The notes beneath the pieces were generated by a model. That model saw nothing but the letters and a program-made list of their open reading frames with translations. It was not told the origin of the DNA and ran no database searches. The translations under genes were made by a program, and so were the position numbers. Shown in pieces: positions 27,835-37,203 of a stretch of DNA of 64,000 nt; positions within the stretch are counted from its first letter, which is position 1, and the number at the start of each line of letters is the position of its first letter. Source of the stretch: Pseudomonas migulae. GTDB lineage: Bacteria > Pseudomonadota > Gammaproteobacteria > Pseudomonadales > Pseudomonadaceae. The stretch covers positions 4,948,501-5,012,500 of the forward strand of contig NZ_JALJWR010000001.1 in the NCBI RefSeq assembly GCF_024169315.1. Reading direction: 5' to 3'.

Positions 27835-29325
27835 TCAGACCATCATCAGCAGCACGGCGACAAAAATGCTGCCGGCGGAGAAGGTCATGGTCCGAGACGA
27901 CCAGGTGTTGAACCAACGTTGAAAGCTGGCGAGATCACGGGTCAGGGAAGTGGGCTGGCGAGTCCAGGATTGTTGGTCGAGGCGGAAGAACACGTAGATC
28001 TTCACCAGCGCGCCGACGATCTGGTTGTAATAGAGAATCGCCGGGTAGGCCGGGCCGATCCGGTGACCGGAGCAGGACAGCAGCAGGGTCAGGATCAGAC
28101 GGGTGATGCCGATCCACAGCAGGTACACCAGGATGAACGCGGTGCCGTACTTGAAGGACGCGATGATCGCGACCGTCAGGCCCAGCAAGGACGTCCACAT
28201 CGATACACGCTGATCGAACAGCACCACCGAGGTGAACAGGCCGAGGCGTTTGACACCCAGGCCCAGAGCGCGAGCGTTCTGGCGCAGGTTGTTGCCGTAC
28301 CAGCGGAACATCAGTTTGCGGCTGGCCTTGATGAAGCTTTTTTCTGGCGGATGCTCCACGGTGTGGATCGCGGCGTCCGGTACGTAGAACGTGTCGTAGC
28401 CCAGGCGCATCAGGCTGAACCAGCTCGACTTGTCGTCACCGGTGAGGAACTTGAAGCGGCCCAGGCGCCAGTGTTGCAGCGAGTCGCTTTCCACGTCGGC
28501 GATGAAGTCCGGGTTGGTGACCACGGTCGCACGGAACACCGACATCCGGCCGGTCATGGTCAGCACGCGCTTGGACAGGGCCATCGAGCACATGTTGATG
28601 TGGCGCTGGGCGAATCGCAGTTTGTGCCATTCGCTCATGATGTAGCCGCCGCGCACTTCGCAGAATTCGTTGGTGGTCAGGCCGCCGACGTTGCCGAACA
28701 GCTGGAACCACGGGACGGTCTTGAGCACGGTGCCCTCGGCGAGCACGGTGTCGCCATCGATCACGGCAACCACTGCACGGTCGTCCGGCAGGTGGCGGGA
28801 GATGGCGCGGAAACCGTAGGCCAGGCCGTCACGCTTGCCGGTGCCGGGAATGCGCACGAAGTCGAGCTTGACCCGCTCAGGCGGATTCATCCGGGCCCAA
28901 AGGCTTTTCACCAGCTTCTCGTCGGACATTTCCACGATCGAGCAGACCATGGTGGTCGGCAGGCCGCAGTCGATCGCTTCGCGAATCACCGAGGCATAGA
29001 CCTGGGCAGTGGTCAGCGCGTCGATACGGAAACTGGTGACCATCAAGAACACATGGGACGGGTTTGCCGCTTTACCCAGCTTGCGCACTTTGCGCCGCAG
29101 GTGCGGGTAGACCACGTACAGAAACAGCATGCCGCGCAGGAAGTGCGTGGCACCCATCGAATAGCGCCAGATCCCGATGAAGCCGATCAGGAAGATGAAA
29201 TCCTTCGACTCGGAATCGAACGTAGTCGCAGGCAACGCCATGGCGATGCCCATCAGAATACTTAAGTAAAACAGCCAACCGGCGGCCTGAAGTAGGCCGT
29301 GCTTTAGCCTGTGCATAATCTGCAT
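27835..29325 (-). CDS. alg8: Alginate polymerase Alg8 (GT2 glycosyltransferase)
   Basis: 496 residues from the ATG at 29325; a second ATG three codons later (MHRLKHGLL) is equally plausible. It is an inner-membrane processive GT2 enzyme: two N-terminal membrane segments, a cytosolic catalytic domain with the D-x-D of [11 protein letters not shown] (about residue 190) and the acceptor-site aspartates around [14 protein letters not shown], and several C-terminal membrane segments. It polymerises GDP-mannuronate and needs Alg44. Confidence 0.95.
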   Translation of the reverse strand: MQIMHRLKHGLLQAAGWLFYLSILMGIAMALPATTFDSESKDFIFLIGFIGIWRYSMGATHFLRGMLFLYVVYPHLRRKVRKLGKAANPSHVFLMVTSFRIDALTTAQVYASVIREAIDCGLPTTMVCSIVEMSDEKLVKSLWARMNPPERVKLDFVRIPGTGKRDGLAYGFRAISRHLPDDRAVVAVIDGDTVLAEGTVLKTVPWFQLFGNVGGLTTNEFCEVRGGYIMSEWHKLRFAQRHINMCSMALSKRVLTMTGRMSVFRATVVTNPDFIADVESDSLQHWRLGRFKFLTGDDKSSWFSLMRLGYDTFYVPDAAIHTVEHPPEKSFIKASRKLMFRWYGNNLRQNARALGLGVKRLGLFTSVVLFDQRVSMWTSLLGLTVAIIASFKYGTAFILVYLLWIGITRLILTLLLSCSGHRIGPAYPAILYYNQIVGALVKIYVFFRLDQQSWTRQPTSLTRDLASFQRWFNTWSSRTMTFSAGSIFVAVLLMMV

Positions 29326-29387
29326 CCGTCTCTATCTCGGGCGAGCCTGTGGGGTGGCCCGATGGGGTTAAGGCAGGCATAAAAGCT

Positions 29388-29467
29388 GTAGGAGCGAGGC
29401 TTGCCCGCGAAGGCTGCCTGCCTGACACACCGGGACGCCTGGTTCGCCGGCAAGCCTGGCTCCTACA
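29388..29467. repeat. REP-like inverted pair between algD and alg8
   Basis: GTAGGAGCGAGGCTTGCCCGCGAAGG ... TTCGCCGGCAAGCCTGGCTCCTAC is a slightly diverged variant of the REP family in the gap after algD. Confidence 0.82.
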
Positions 29468-29478
29468 GGGAGCGGGTA

Positions 29479-30795
29479 TTACCAGCAGATGCCTTCAGTC
29501 CGGCCACTCACGCTGGTGGCTTTGGACATGAAGCCGACCAGGTCGATCACTTGCTTGCCGTGTGGAGCCTGTTCCGCCAGAGCGCGGAATTTCTCGTCAC
29601 GGTTGCCGAGGATGATCACGTCGGAGTTGTTGATCACTTCGTCGAAGTCGGAATTGAGCAAGGACGAGACGTGAGGGATCTTCGACTCGATGTAATCCTT
29701 GTTCGCACCGTGAACGCGGGCGTATTCAACGTTGGCGTCGTAGATGCTCAGGTCGTAACCCTTGCCGATCAGCATTTCGGCCAGATCCACTAGCGGGCTT
29801 TCGCGCAGATCATCGGTGCCGGCCTTGAAACTCAGGCCCAGCAGGGCGACTTTGCGTTTGTCGTGGCTGGAAACGATGTCGAAGGCGTTCTGCACCTGGG
29901 ATTCGTTGCTGCGCATCAGCGAGTTCAGCAGCGGCGATTCCACGTCCAGGGCGCCGGCGCGGTAGGTCAGGGCGCGCACGTCCTTCGGCAGGCAGGAGCC
30001 GCCGAACGCGAAGCCTGGGCGCATGTAGTATTGGGACAGGTTCAGCGTTTTGTCCTGGCAGACCACTTCCATCACTTCACGACCGTCGACGCCGCACGCC
30101 TTGGCGATGTTGCCGATCTCGTTGGCGAAGGTCACCTTGGTGGCGTGCCACACGTTGCAGGTGTACTTGATCATCTCGGCAACGGCGATGTCCTTACGGA
30201 TGATCGGCGCGTCGAGTTCTTCGTACAGCGATTGCAGAACGTCGCCGGATGCCTTGTCGAACTCGCCGATGACGGTCATCGGTGGCAGGTCGTAGTCGGC
30301 GATCGCAGTGCTTTCACGCAGGAACTCAGGGTTCACTGCCACACCGAAATCAACGCCGGCTTTCTTGCCGGAGCAATCTTCGAGAATCGGGATGACAACG
30401 TTTGCGACAGTGCCTGGCAATACGGTGCTGCGAACCACGATGGTGTGGCGGGTGGTCTTGTCACGCAGGACAAAACCGATCTCGCGGCACACTGCTTCGA
30501 TGTAGTTCAGTTCCAGATCGCCGTTCTTCTTGCTCGGCGTGCCGACGCAGATCATCGACAGGTCGGTGTCGCGAATCGCCTCGGAGAAGTTGGTCGTACC
30601 GCGCAAACGGCCGGTTTCGATACCCTTGGCCAGCAGTTCGCCCAGACCCGGTTCAACGATCGGCGATTTGCCGGCGTTGATCATATCGATCTTGTCTTTG
30701 GCGACATCGACGCCAACGACGTCATGGCCCCGTGCAGACAGGCAACCGGCACATACTGCACCGACGTAACCCAAACCAAATATGCTGATGCGCAT
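29479..30795 (-). CDS. algD: GDP-mannose 6-dehydrogenase AlgD
   Basis: 438 residues from the ATG at 30795 (AGAGG twelve bases upstream, and the family start MRISIFGLGYVG); an ATG eight codons earlier is unlikely. The Rossmann NAD loop is GLGYVGAVCAG. The catalytic cysteine lies in FAFGGSCLPKDVRA near residue 268, and the C-terminal dinucleotide-like domain starts at KVALLGLSFKAGTDDLRESP. It oxidises GDP-mannose to GDP-mannuronate, the committed step of alginate synthesis. It is the first gene of the operon and has a very long upstream region. Confidence 0.97.
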   Translation of the reverse strand: MRISIFGLGYVGAVCAGCLSARGHDVVGVDVAKDKIDMINAGKSPIVEPGLGELLAKGIETGRLRGTTNFSEAIRDTDLSMICVGTPSKKNGDLELNYIEAVCREIGFVLRDKTTRHTIVVRSTVLPGTVANVVIPILEDCSGKKAGVDFGVAVNPEFLRESTAIADYDLPPMTVIGEFDKASGDVLQSLYEELDAPIIRKDIAVAEMIKYTCNVWHATKVTFANEIGNIAKACGVDGREVMEVVCQDKTLNLSQYYMRPGFAFGGSCLPKDVRALTYRAGALDVESPLLNSLMRSNESQVQNAFDIVSSHDKRKVALLGLSFKAGTDDLRESPLVDLAEMLIGKGYDLSIYDANVEYARVHGANKDYIESKIPHVSSLLNSDFDEVINNSDVIILGNRDEKFRALAEQAPHGKQVIDLVGFMSKATSVSGRTEGICW

Positions 30796-31267
30796 CGCAT
30801 TTACCTCTGTATTTATCAAGCCATTACATGGCCGGAGTTAATGGTGTTCAGCGGTCATAGTGCACTCGGAAGTTTTGGCGACAGGCGCCGCAATGCCGTG
30901 TGCAGGCATACTAAGTTCCGAGTGTCTAAATAAGTGCACTCAAGGTGTGCGCAACTAGGCCTTATTATTATGATTGCCCTGTTATGCAGCCGAGTCCTCT
31001 GGTCAGAGGTCATCCGTGCAAAGGTCTTGCGCGCTCAATGCCAGGCCAGAAGCCCGTAAATCAAGCGGTTCGGGTGCTCGGGTGAGCACGTTTATAGGGG
31101 CGCAGCCTTGGCCGTGTAGGGGATAGTAGTGATGCGTTATCTCCTGTCCTTCATGTGTTGCCCAAATCAGGGATTATTTAGCCGAAGTTATTGTGACAAC
31201 TTCGCTATGTGATCTCTTCTCTGCGTAAGTTATCTCGTACATGTTCAGAGATAATCGTTACCGGTGG

Positions 31268-31294
31268 TATGAGCTACGCATTTGGACATAGTTC
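31268..31294 (-). promoter_or_regulatory. Candidate AlgU (sigma-22)-type promoter for algD
   Basis: On the minus strand GAACTA, a 16-base spacer, then TCATA. The sigma-22/RpoE-like consensus is GAACTT-N16/17-TCtgA, so -35 differs by one base and -10 is approximate. It would give an algD leader of about 470 nt. Confidence 0.4.
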
Positions 31295-31342
31295 CTGTCC
31301 GCCCATCGCGAATTCTGAAATTTCTTGAAATATTGAGAAAGA

Positions 31343-31452
31343 TGGCACTACTTTCAAATTGATGGCACTTGCTGTCTCACCCTTGTTACACGGGGCGATA
31401 AGCAAGAAAGATAGTTTTGTGCCACTACCGATAAAAAATTTCAGTGCCACTA
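31343..31452. promoter_or_regulatory. Cluster of four TGGCACT/TGCCACTA elements
   Basis: TGGCACTA at 31343, TGGCACTT at 31363, and the reverse-direction TGCCACTA at 31420 and 31445: two direct plus two inverted copies in 110 bases, just upstream of the candidate promoter. The sequence recalls binding sites of the ribbon-helix-helix regulator AmrZ, a known algD activator, but I assign this only tentatively. Confidence 0.45.
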
Positions 31453-31562
31453 CTGAAAAAAATCATCGAAGTCGAGTGAAACTAAAGTTAGAAAAGCGAC
31501 TGTTGGTTTTTTGACGCCAAGAGGTTGGCGATTCGGGCGGGAAATTGTTGGACGATCGGACG

Positions 31563-31599
31563 TCGGTGCACGACGAAAAAATGGGTTGTCGTGCACCGA
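31563..31599. other. Perfect 12-bp inverted repeat after yaaA
   Basis: TCGGTGCACGAC, a 13-base loop containing A6, then GTCGTGCACCGA. It lies ten bases beyond the yaaA stop and may end the yaaA transcript, though no T-run follows the stem in either direction. Confidence 0.5.
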
Positions 31600-31608
31600 T
31601 CGGGTGCG

Positions 31609-32388
31609 TTACTCGGGAGCGTGATCGCGCAGAAACACCAGATTGTCCGGTTTTGACTGCTCAGCGCTGTATCGATAGCCCTGAACGTCGAATTGCTTGA
31701 GGGCTGCCGGGTCGTTGATGCGTTCTTCGATGACGAAGCGGCTCATCATGCCCCGGGCTTTTTTCGCGTAGAAACTGATGATTTTGTACTGACCGTTTTT
31801 CAGGTCCTTGAACTCGGTATTGATGATGCGAGCCTTCAAGGCCGTGCGTTTGACCGCCGAGAAATACTCGTTGGACGCCAGGTTCAGCAGCACGTCATCA
31901 CCCTGGTCAGCCAAGGCTTCGTTCAACCATTCGCTGATCCGCGTACCCCAGAAGGCATACAGGTCCTTGCCGCGGGCGTTGGGCAGTTTGGTGCCCATTT
32001 CGAGGCGATACGGCTGCATCAGGTCCAATGGACGCAACAGGCCATACAGGCCGGACAACATGCGCAGATGCTGCTGGGCGTAATCGAAATCGGCTTCGCT
32101 GAAGGTCTGAGCGTTCAACCCGGTATAAACGTCGCCCTTGAACGCCAGCAATGCCTGCTTGGCGTTTTCCGGTGTGAACGCCGGGGTCCAGCTGCCGAAA
32201 CGCGCGGCGTTGAGCCCGCCGATCTTGTCGGAGACGTGCATCAGCTCGCTGATTTGCGCTGGCGTCAGGTCGCGCAACTGCAGGATCAGCTCCTGGGAAT
32301 GGTCGAGGTATTGCGGTTGGGTGAAGCGCTGGGTCGCCGGCGGTGTTTCGTAATCGAGGGTCTTGGCGGGGGAAATCACCATCAGCAT
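31609..32388 (-). CDS. yaaA: Peroxide stress protein YaaA
   Basis: 259 residues, full length for the YaaA/UPF0246 family, with the family start [16 protein letters not shown] and blocks such as [27 protein letters not shown] and NLASNEYF. In E. coli YaaA limits free intracellular iron and so DNA damage under hydrogen peroxide; it binds DNA in vitro. It is monocistronic here, with its start preceded by GGAGACGAC-like sequence. Confidence 0.94.
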   Translation of the reverse strand: MLMVISPAKTLDYETPPATQRFTQPQYLDHSQELILQLRDLTPAQISELMHVSDKIGGLNAARFGSWTPAFTPENAKQALLAFKGDVYTGLNAQTFSEADFDYAQQHLRMLSGLYGLLRPLDLMQPYRLEMGTKLPNARGKDLYAFWGTRISEWLNEALADQGDDVLLNLASNEYFSAVKRTALKARIINTEFKDLKNGQYKIISFYAKKARGMMSRFVIEERINDPAALKQFDVQGYRYSAEQSKPDNLVFLRDHAPE

Positions 32389-32490
32389 GAAGTCGTCTCC
32401 TTTAATCGTGGGGGCGATTCTAGGGGGTTGTCGGTGTTGACTCCAGCTATCACGTCCATAGGTGATGATCGGTGTCTATACACAAAACCT

Positions 32491-32575
32491 GTGGGGGCTT
32501 GCTCGCGAAAGCGGTGTATCAGTTACCCATGATGTTGGCTGAGCCACCGCATTCGCGAGCAAGCCCGCTCCCACA
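32491..32575. repeat. REP pair between yaaA and the deacetylase gene
   Basis: GTGGGGGCTTGCTCGCGAA (one arm shortened by three bases) and TTCGCGAGCAAGCCCGCTCCCAC, between divergently read genes. Confidence 0.86.
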
Positions 32576-32651
32576 GTAGATCAGTGTTGCTGCGGGAGTC
32601 GGGGTCGGATCAGCTATAGTGCCGCGCGGGTTTTGTTATGGAGACATCCCA

Positions 32652-33776
32652 TTGCGTATCGTTTTTCTTTTTTCGGCCTGGCTGTTGAGTTTCGGTGCCG
32701 TGGCGGCGCCGGGCGATGTGGCGACACTTGATCGCAGCACCTGGCCTGAACAGCTCAGCAGTCCGACGCTGTTCGATGTCGCCTCGCGCGCTGAGATTCT
32801 GATGTTCGCTCGCGTGCTGCTGGCCAGTGAATCGCTGGACGAGGCAAGCCTGGCCCAGCGCCTGGGCCTGCGCACGATCAATCTGGATTCGGTCAACAAC
32901 CTGCGTCAGCGCCTGTGGCAACGCCTGCTGACCAACTACAACTTCGCCCAGCAGAGCTGCGATCAGGATGCCTCGTTCTGTTTCCTGGTCGAAGACATGG
33001 CCACCTTGCGCGAGCAAGCCGCCAAGTTTCAGGTCAGCGAAGACAGCTACTACATAAAGTGGGCTGAACCGAGCCGGCTGTTCCATGCGCAGTACCTCGA
33101 CGAGCAGTTGCGCAAGGCTGCGCTGTTTCCGCAAACCAGCAGCGAAGTCGATCGTTTTGGCGACTACGAGCGCAACGGCGAGTCGATGCATGACCGGCTG
33201 TTCCTGTTGTCCTTCGACAGCGCCGCGAATGCCGCGCCGGACAACACGGCGTGGGTCACCGAGTACCTGCGAAAGGCCAACATGACGGGTACGTTCTTTG
33301 TCCTCGGCAAGGATGTTCAGGCGCGCCTGGGCGAGCGCTCAGTGGCGAGCCTGCAGGCCACTTACGCCGCGCAGTGCATCGGCGTGCAAGGCTGGGAGTT
33401 CCGCTCCCACAGCCACTGGCAGGACTGGCAGGACTCGGTGCGGCGCAGCGCCGAACTGGTCAGAAGCAAATTGCCGGAGAACTACGTGCCGCTGTTCCGT
33501 CCGCCCGATGGCCAGCGCCGTTCGGACGCGGAAGGCTTCTTCAGATCCCAGGGCTTGCAGGTGGCGTTGTGGGACATCGATGCCCAGGACGGCGCGGGCA
33601 AGCTCAAGGCCAATCAAAGTGCGCAGCGGGTGTTGACCCTGATGCTGTTGTGGCGGCACGGAGTGATCAACTTCAACATCAAGCAGGATGGCGTGAAAAC
33701 GGCGATGCCTTGGCTCATTACGCAAACGGCGCCCAGCGGGATCGGTTGGGAGGACTGTCAGGACGGGTTTCGCTGA
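32652..33776 (+). CDS. Exported NodB-like polysaccharide deacetylase family protein
   Basis: 374 residues from the TTG at 32652, chosen because GGAGA lies seven bases upstream and a signal peptide (MRIVFLFSAWLLSFGAVAA) starts there; an in-frame ATG at 32619 has no such support. Residues ~180-370 have NodB-fold landmarks: LLSFDSAANAAP where the family has FDDGP, TGTFFVLGKDVQ, the histidine block FRSHSHWQDW and FRPPDGQRR. The first motif is altered (only the first Asp kept), so metal binding and activity are uncertain. The N-terminal ~150 residues are helical and not assigned. Substrate unknown. Confidence 0.78.
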   Translation: MRIVFLFSAWLLSFGAVAAPGDVATLDRSTWPEQLSSPTLFDVASRAEILMFARVLLASESLDEASLAQRLGLRTINLDSVNNLRQRLWQRLLTNYNFAQQSCDQDASFCFLVEDMATLREQAAKFQVSEDSYYIKWAEPSRLFHAQYLDEQLRKAALFPQTSSEVDRFGDYERNGESMHDRLFLLSFDSAANAAPDNTAWVTEYLRKANMTGTFFVLGKDVQARLGERSVASLQATYAAQCIGVQGWEFRSHSHWQDWQDSVRRSAELVRSKLPENYVPLFRPPDGQRRSDAEGFFRSQGLQVALWDIDAQDGAGKLKANQSAQRVLTLMLLWRHGVINFNIKQDGVKTAMPWLITQTAPSGIGWEDCQDGFR

Positions 33777-34111
33777 AACGGGAAAACCCCGTAAACATTG
33801 GGCGAGGGGTGATTTCAGGCAAGAATTCGATGCAGGCGGACTTCCGACTTTAACGGCACATTGCCTGCACGCCAAGGGCTATTCGTCACTCTGAAAAATA
33901 AACTTCAAAAAAGCGTCAAAGTGCTTTTTTCTGTCACAGGTTTTGGAGTATTACGAAGACAGACCGCCGAAACCTGCAACACAGGTGGCGTCTCCCAAGA
34001 CCCATTTTGTGAGCAGTTCACTTGAATCATCACAGGTGAATTCGGCAGTCACTTCGAGGCGCAGCACCGCCAAGGTATTGCGTCGAATGGCTCCCACAAA
34101 GGTGACCGAGT
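33777..34111. other. Intergenic region before the PIN-PhoH gene
   Basis: 335 bases without a gene. It contains a weak A/T-flanked hairpin at 33907-33930 (AAAAAAGC ... GCTTTTTT) that may end the upstream transcript. The second half should hold the promoter of the PhoH gene, but no clear -35/-10 pair stands out. Confidence 0.5.
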
Positions 34112-35506
34112 ATGGATGATCACGGACGTAGTTCTTCCTCCAACCAGCCAATCCTTTATGTACTCGATACCAACGTATTGATTCACGATCCAAACGCCCT
34201 TCTGAACTTCGAAGAACACCACGTCGCGATCCCGATGACCGTGCTTGAAGAGCTGGACAAGCTCAAGAGCGGGCATCACAGCGTGGCTGCGGAATGCCGT
34301 CAGGCGATTCGCCTGATCGACAAGACCCTGGGCGATGCCAGCCCTGAAGACGTTGAACTGGGTGTGCCGATCCAGCGTGGCAAAAGTGGGCCGAAGGGTT
34401 TGCTGTCAATTCTGATGAGCAAACGTGCCGAACCGAACATCATTCTTCCCGAACACCTGAACGACAACATCATCATCAACCAGTTGATCGACCTGCACGC
34501 GCGCGAGCCAAAGTTGCCCGTGGTGCTGGTCACCAAAGACATCAACATGCGCCTCAAGGCCCGTGCGTGCGGGATCGCGGCCGAGGACTACAGCACTGAC
34601 CAACTGGTTGACGACGTATCGTTGCTGCCCAACGGTTACCACACCATGGACGGCTCCTTCTGGGACCGCGTGAAGGATGTCGAAACCCGTCAGGATCACG
34701 GTCGCACCTGGCATCAGGTGAAAATGATCGACAACCTGCCGGCGGTGCACATCAACGAGTTCATCATCGACGAACAGGGCTTTGTCGGCTGGATCAAGGA
34801 GATCGACGAAGACAAGCTGCTGATTCTCGACCTGCATCAGGAACCCCTGTTGCACCAGGAAGCCTGGGGCCTGAAACCGCGTGACATCTATCAGAGCCTG
34901 GCGCTGTACGCCTTGCTCGATCCGGATATCCACCTGGTCAACCTGACCGGGGCAGCGGGTTCCGGTAAAACCATCCTCGCACTGGCGGCGGCGATCGAGC
35001 AGACCATGGTCAGCAAGCGCTATCGCCGGATCATCGCGACGCGCAGCGTACAGGGGCTGGACCAGGAGATCGGCTTCCTGCCCGGCACCGAAGCGGAAAA
35101 AATGGAGCCTTGGCTGGGCGCCATCACCGACAACCTCGAAGCCTTGCACATGGATGACGAAAACACCCATGGCAGCGTCGATTACATCCTCAGCAAAGTG
35201 CCGTTGCAGTTCAAATCCCTCAACTACATCCGGGGCCGCAGCTTCCAGCAGAGCCTGATCCTGATCGATGAATGCCAGAACCTCACGCCGCACCAGATGA
35301 AAACCATCATCACCCGTGCTGGCGCCGGTTCCAAAGTGGTGTGCCTGGGCAACCTGGCGCAGATCGACACCCCTTACCTGTCCGCGACCAGCTCCGGGCT
35401 GACCTACCTGACTGAACGTTTCAAGGATTTTCCGAACGGCGTCCACATCACCCTGCAAGGGGTGCCGCGTTCGATTCTGGCCGAATACGCCGAATCGCAT
35501 TTGTAA
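34112..35506 (+). CDS. PIN domain-PhoH ATPase (PhoH2 type)
   Basis: 464 residues in two parts. Residues ~14-150 are a PIN ribonuclease domain with acidic sites in YVLDTNVLIHDP, EELDKLK and VTKDINMRLKARA. Residues ~265-460 are the PhoH P-loop ATPase with Walker A GAAGSGKT (near residue 287) and Walker B LILIDECQNLT. Fusions of this kind (PhoH2) have been shown to act as RNA helicase/ribonucleases in other bacteria; the cellular role in Pseudomonas is not clear. Monocistronic, followed by a strong terminator. Confidence 0.93.
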   Translation: MDDHGRSSSSNQPILYVLDTNVLIHDPNALLNFEEHHVAIPMTVLEELDKLKSGHHSVAAECRQAIRLIDKTLGDASPEDVELGVPIQRGKSGPKGLLSILMSKRAEPNIILPEHLNDNIIINQLIDLHAREPKLPVVLVTKDINMRLKARACGIAAEDYSTDQLVDDVSLLPNGYHTMDGSFWDRVKDVETRQDHGRTWHQVKMIDNLPAVHINEFIIDEQGFVGWIKEIDEDKLLILDLHQEPLLHQEAWGLKPRDIYQSLALYALLDPDIHLVNLTGAAGSGKTILALAAAIEQTMVSKRYRRIIATRSVQGLDQEIGFLPGTEAEKMEPWLGAITDNLEALHMDDENTHGSVDYILSKVPLQFKSLNYIRGRSFQQSLILIDECQNLTPHQMKTIITRAGAGSKVVCLGNLAQIDTPYLSATSSGLTYLTERFKDFPNGVHITLQGVPRSILAEYAESHL

Positions 35507-35516
35507 TCGCCTCACC

Positions 35517-35552
35517 AAAACCGGGCGGCCTCAAAGCCGCCCGGTTTTTTTG
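35517..35552 (+). terminator. Rho-independent terminator of the PIN-PhoH gene
   Basis: AAAACCGGGCGGC TCAAA GCCGCCCGGTTTTTTT: a perfect GC-rich stem with a run of seven T, eleven bases beyond the stop. Confidence 0.93.
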
Positions 35553-35570
35553 TGCTTGTCGCAAAACCTT

Positions 35571-35660
35571 GTGGGAGCGTGGCTTGCCCGCGAAGACGGC
35601 GGCACATCCAATATCAATCCACCTGACACACCGCCTTCGCGGGCAAGCCTTGCTCCTACA
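35571..35660. repeat. REP-like inverted pair before moaC
   Basis: GTGGGAGCGTGGCTTGCCCGCGAAG ... CTTCGCGGGCAAGCCTTGCTCCTAC; a diverged member of the REP family. Confidence 0.82.
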
Positions 35661-35734
35661 AAGACATTGCAATCGTGCGTGCGGAAATTTGACCCACAGG
35701 TTTACAATCGAAGCTCTTGATCAGGAGTAACCCT

Positions 35735-36208
35735 GTGCTGACTCATCTCGATTCCCAAGGTCGCGCCAACATGGTCGACGTCACCGATAAAGCCGTGACG
35801 TTCCGTGAGGCGACGGCCCAGGCGCTGGTGCGCATGCTGCCCGAAACCCTGCAGATGATCGTCAGCGGCGGCCATCCCAAGGGTGATGTGTTCGCCGTGG
35901 CGCGCATCGCCGGCATTCAGGCGGCAAAGAAAACCAGCGACCTCATTCCTCTGTGCCACCCGCTGATGCTCACCGGTGTCAAAGTCGAGCTCAGCGCTGA
36001 AGGTGACGACACCGTGCGCATCGTCGCGCGCTGCAAGTTGTCCGGGCAGACCGGCGTGGAAATGGAAGCGCTGACCGCCGCGAGCGTTGCGGCGCTGACT
36101 ATCTATGACATGTGCAAGGCCGTCGATCGCGGCATGACCATTGAAAGCGTGCGCCTGCTGGAGAAACTCGGCGGCAAGAGCGGCCATTTCCAGGCGGATC
36201 AGCCATGA
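35735..36208 (+). CDS. moaC: Cyclic pyranopterin monophosphate synthase MoaC
   Basis: 157 residues from the GTG at 35735, preceded by CAGGAG; the frame extends 18 bases further to a TTG without a ribosome site. The family start [18 protein letters not shown], the active-site block [15 protein letters not shown] (about residue 68) and GKSGHFQ at the end are all present. With MoaA it makes cyclic pyranopterin monophosphate in molybdenum cofactor synthesis. It overlaps moaD (ATGA); moaA is not in the window. Confidence 0.95.
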   Translation: MLTHLDSQGRANMVDVTDKAVTFREATAQALVRMLPETLQMIVSGGHPKGDVFAVARIAGIQAAKKTSDLIPLCHPLMLTGVKVELSAEGDDTVRIVARCKLSGQTGVEMEALTAASVAALTIYDMCKAVDRGMTIESVRLLEKLGGKSGHFQADQP

Positions 36209-36447
36209 ACGTCACCGTGAAGTTTTTCGCTCGTTATCGAGAAGCACTGGGCGTCGACTCGGTGAAGGTTGAAGGTGACTTCGCCACGGTCGATGACGTT
36301 CGCGCGCTGTTGGCCAAGCGTGATGGCGCCGATGTGTTGAGCGAACAGAACCTGATGTGCGCCCGCAACGAAGACCTCTGCCAACTCGACGAACCGGTCA
36401 GTGACGGCGACGAAGTGGCGTTCTTTCCGACCGTGACCGGGGGCTGA
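36205..36447 (+). CDS. moaD: Molybdopterin synthase small subunit MoaD
   Basis: 80 residues, a ubiquitin-fold sulfur carrier ending in the required C-terminal Gly-Gly (FFPTVTGG) that is thiocarboxylated. It overlaps moaC by four bases and is three bases from moaE, with which it forms the molybdopterin synthase heterotetramer. Confidence 0.95.
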   Translation: MNVTVKFFARYREALGVDSVKVEGDFATVDDVRALLAKRDGADVLSEQNLMCARNEDLCQLDEPVSDGDEVAFFPTVTGG

Positions 36448-36450
36448 ACC

Positions 36451-36903
36451 ATGGCCATTCGTGTGCAATCCACGGCGTTCGATCCGGGCGTCGAAGTCAA
36501 CGCCATGCACGCCGCCAATGTCGGTGTCGGGGCGGTGGTGAGTTTTGTCGGCTACGTGCGCGACTTCAATGACGGGCTCGATGTGGCGGGGATGTTTCTT
36601 GAGCACTACCCGGGCATGACTGAGAAGGCACTCGGCAAGATCGCCACCGAGGCCGAGCAACGCTGGCCGTTGCTCAAGCTGGAAGTGCTGCATCGCATCG
36701 GCGCTCTGGAACCGGGCGAGCCGATCGTCTTCGTCGGCGCCGCCAGCGCTCACCGTCAGGCGGCGTTCGACGCCTGCGCCTTTGTCATGGACTACCTGAA
36801 AACCCGTGCGCCGTTCTGGAAAAAGGAAAACACCAGCGATGGCGCGCGTTGGGTTGAGGGGCGTGACAGCGATCATGCGGCGGCGGATCGCTGGAAGCAG
36901 TAA
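36451..36903 (+). CDS. moaE: Molybdopterin synthase catalytic subunit MoaE
   Basis: 150 residues. It has the MoaE blocks GAVVSFVGYVRDFNDG, LEHYPGMTEKAL, HRIGALEPGE and the catalytic-lysine region LKTRAPFWKKEN near the C-terminus. It transfers sulfur from MoaD to cyclic pyranopterin monophosphate. Last gene of the moaCDE operon. Confidence 0.95.
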   Translation: MAIRVQSTAFDPGVEVNAMHAANVGVGAVVSFVGYVRDFNDGLDVAGMFLEHYPGMTEKALGKIATEAEQRWPLLKLEVLHRIGALEPGEPIVFVGAASAHRQAAFDACAFVMDYLKTRAPFWKKENTSDGARWVEGRDSDHAAADRWKQ

Positions 36904-36929
36904 CTTTGGTCGGTACGTTCAAATACGCC

Positions 36930-37019
36930 TTCGCGGGCAAGCCCGCTCCCACAGGTATTGCGCCGTGCACACATCATGTGAACGCCACAACACCTGTGGG
37001 AGCGGGCTTGCCCGCGAAG
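36930..37019. repeat. REP pair after moaE, arms in the opposite order
   Basis: TTCGCGGGCAAGCCCGCTCCCACAG first and CTGTGGGAGCGGGCTTGCCCGCGAA second, about 40 bases apart, i.e. the outward-facing arrangement. Confidence 0.88.
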
Positions 37020-37203
37020 AGGCCATCCGCAACACCTAATATCCTCCAGACCCACCTCCCGACTATCGCCCGGCGATTTCCCCCAATTGACGCCTGATAC
37101 ATAAAAGTCCAGTATGGAATTATAAGTACAAAAAAGGCGTTCCCCCCGTTTCTGCTCTTTCTTCTGTCTTGCCAAACCAACAACAACCCGCGAGAGAACG
37201 AAC

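Larger units (their letters stand above)
30796..31608. other. Long regulatory region upstream of algD
   Basis: 813 bases without a credible gene. From the algD side it holds the algD leader (~470 nt if the promoter below is right), the extracytoplasmic-sigma-like promoter at 31268-31294, a cluster of TGGCACT/TGCCACTA repeats at 31343-31452, and a perfect hairpin near yaaA. A GACGATCGG sequence at 31551 is one mismatch from the complement of the AlgR core CCGTTCGTC. The region is AT-rich compared with its neighbours, as algD control regions usually are. Confidence 0.7.

Noticed and set aside
30913..30918. GGAACTT (minus strand) as the algD sigma-22 promoter
   Set aside because: The -35 is a good match, but no TCTGA-like -10 lies 16-17 bases downstream, so the more distant GAACTA-N16-TCATA was preferred.
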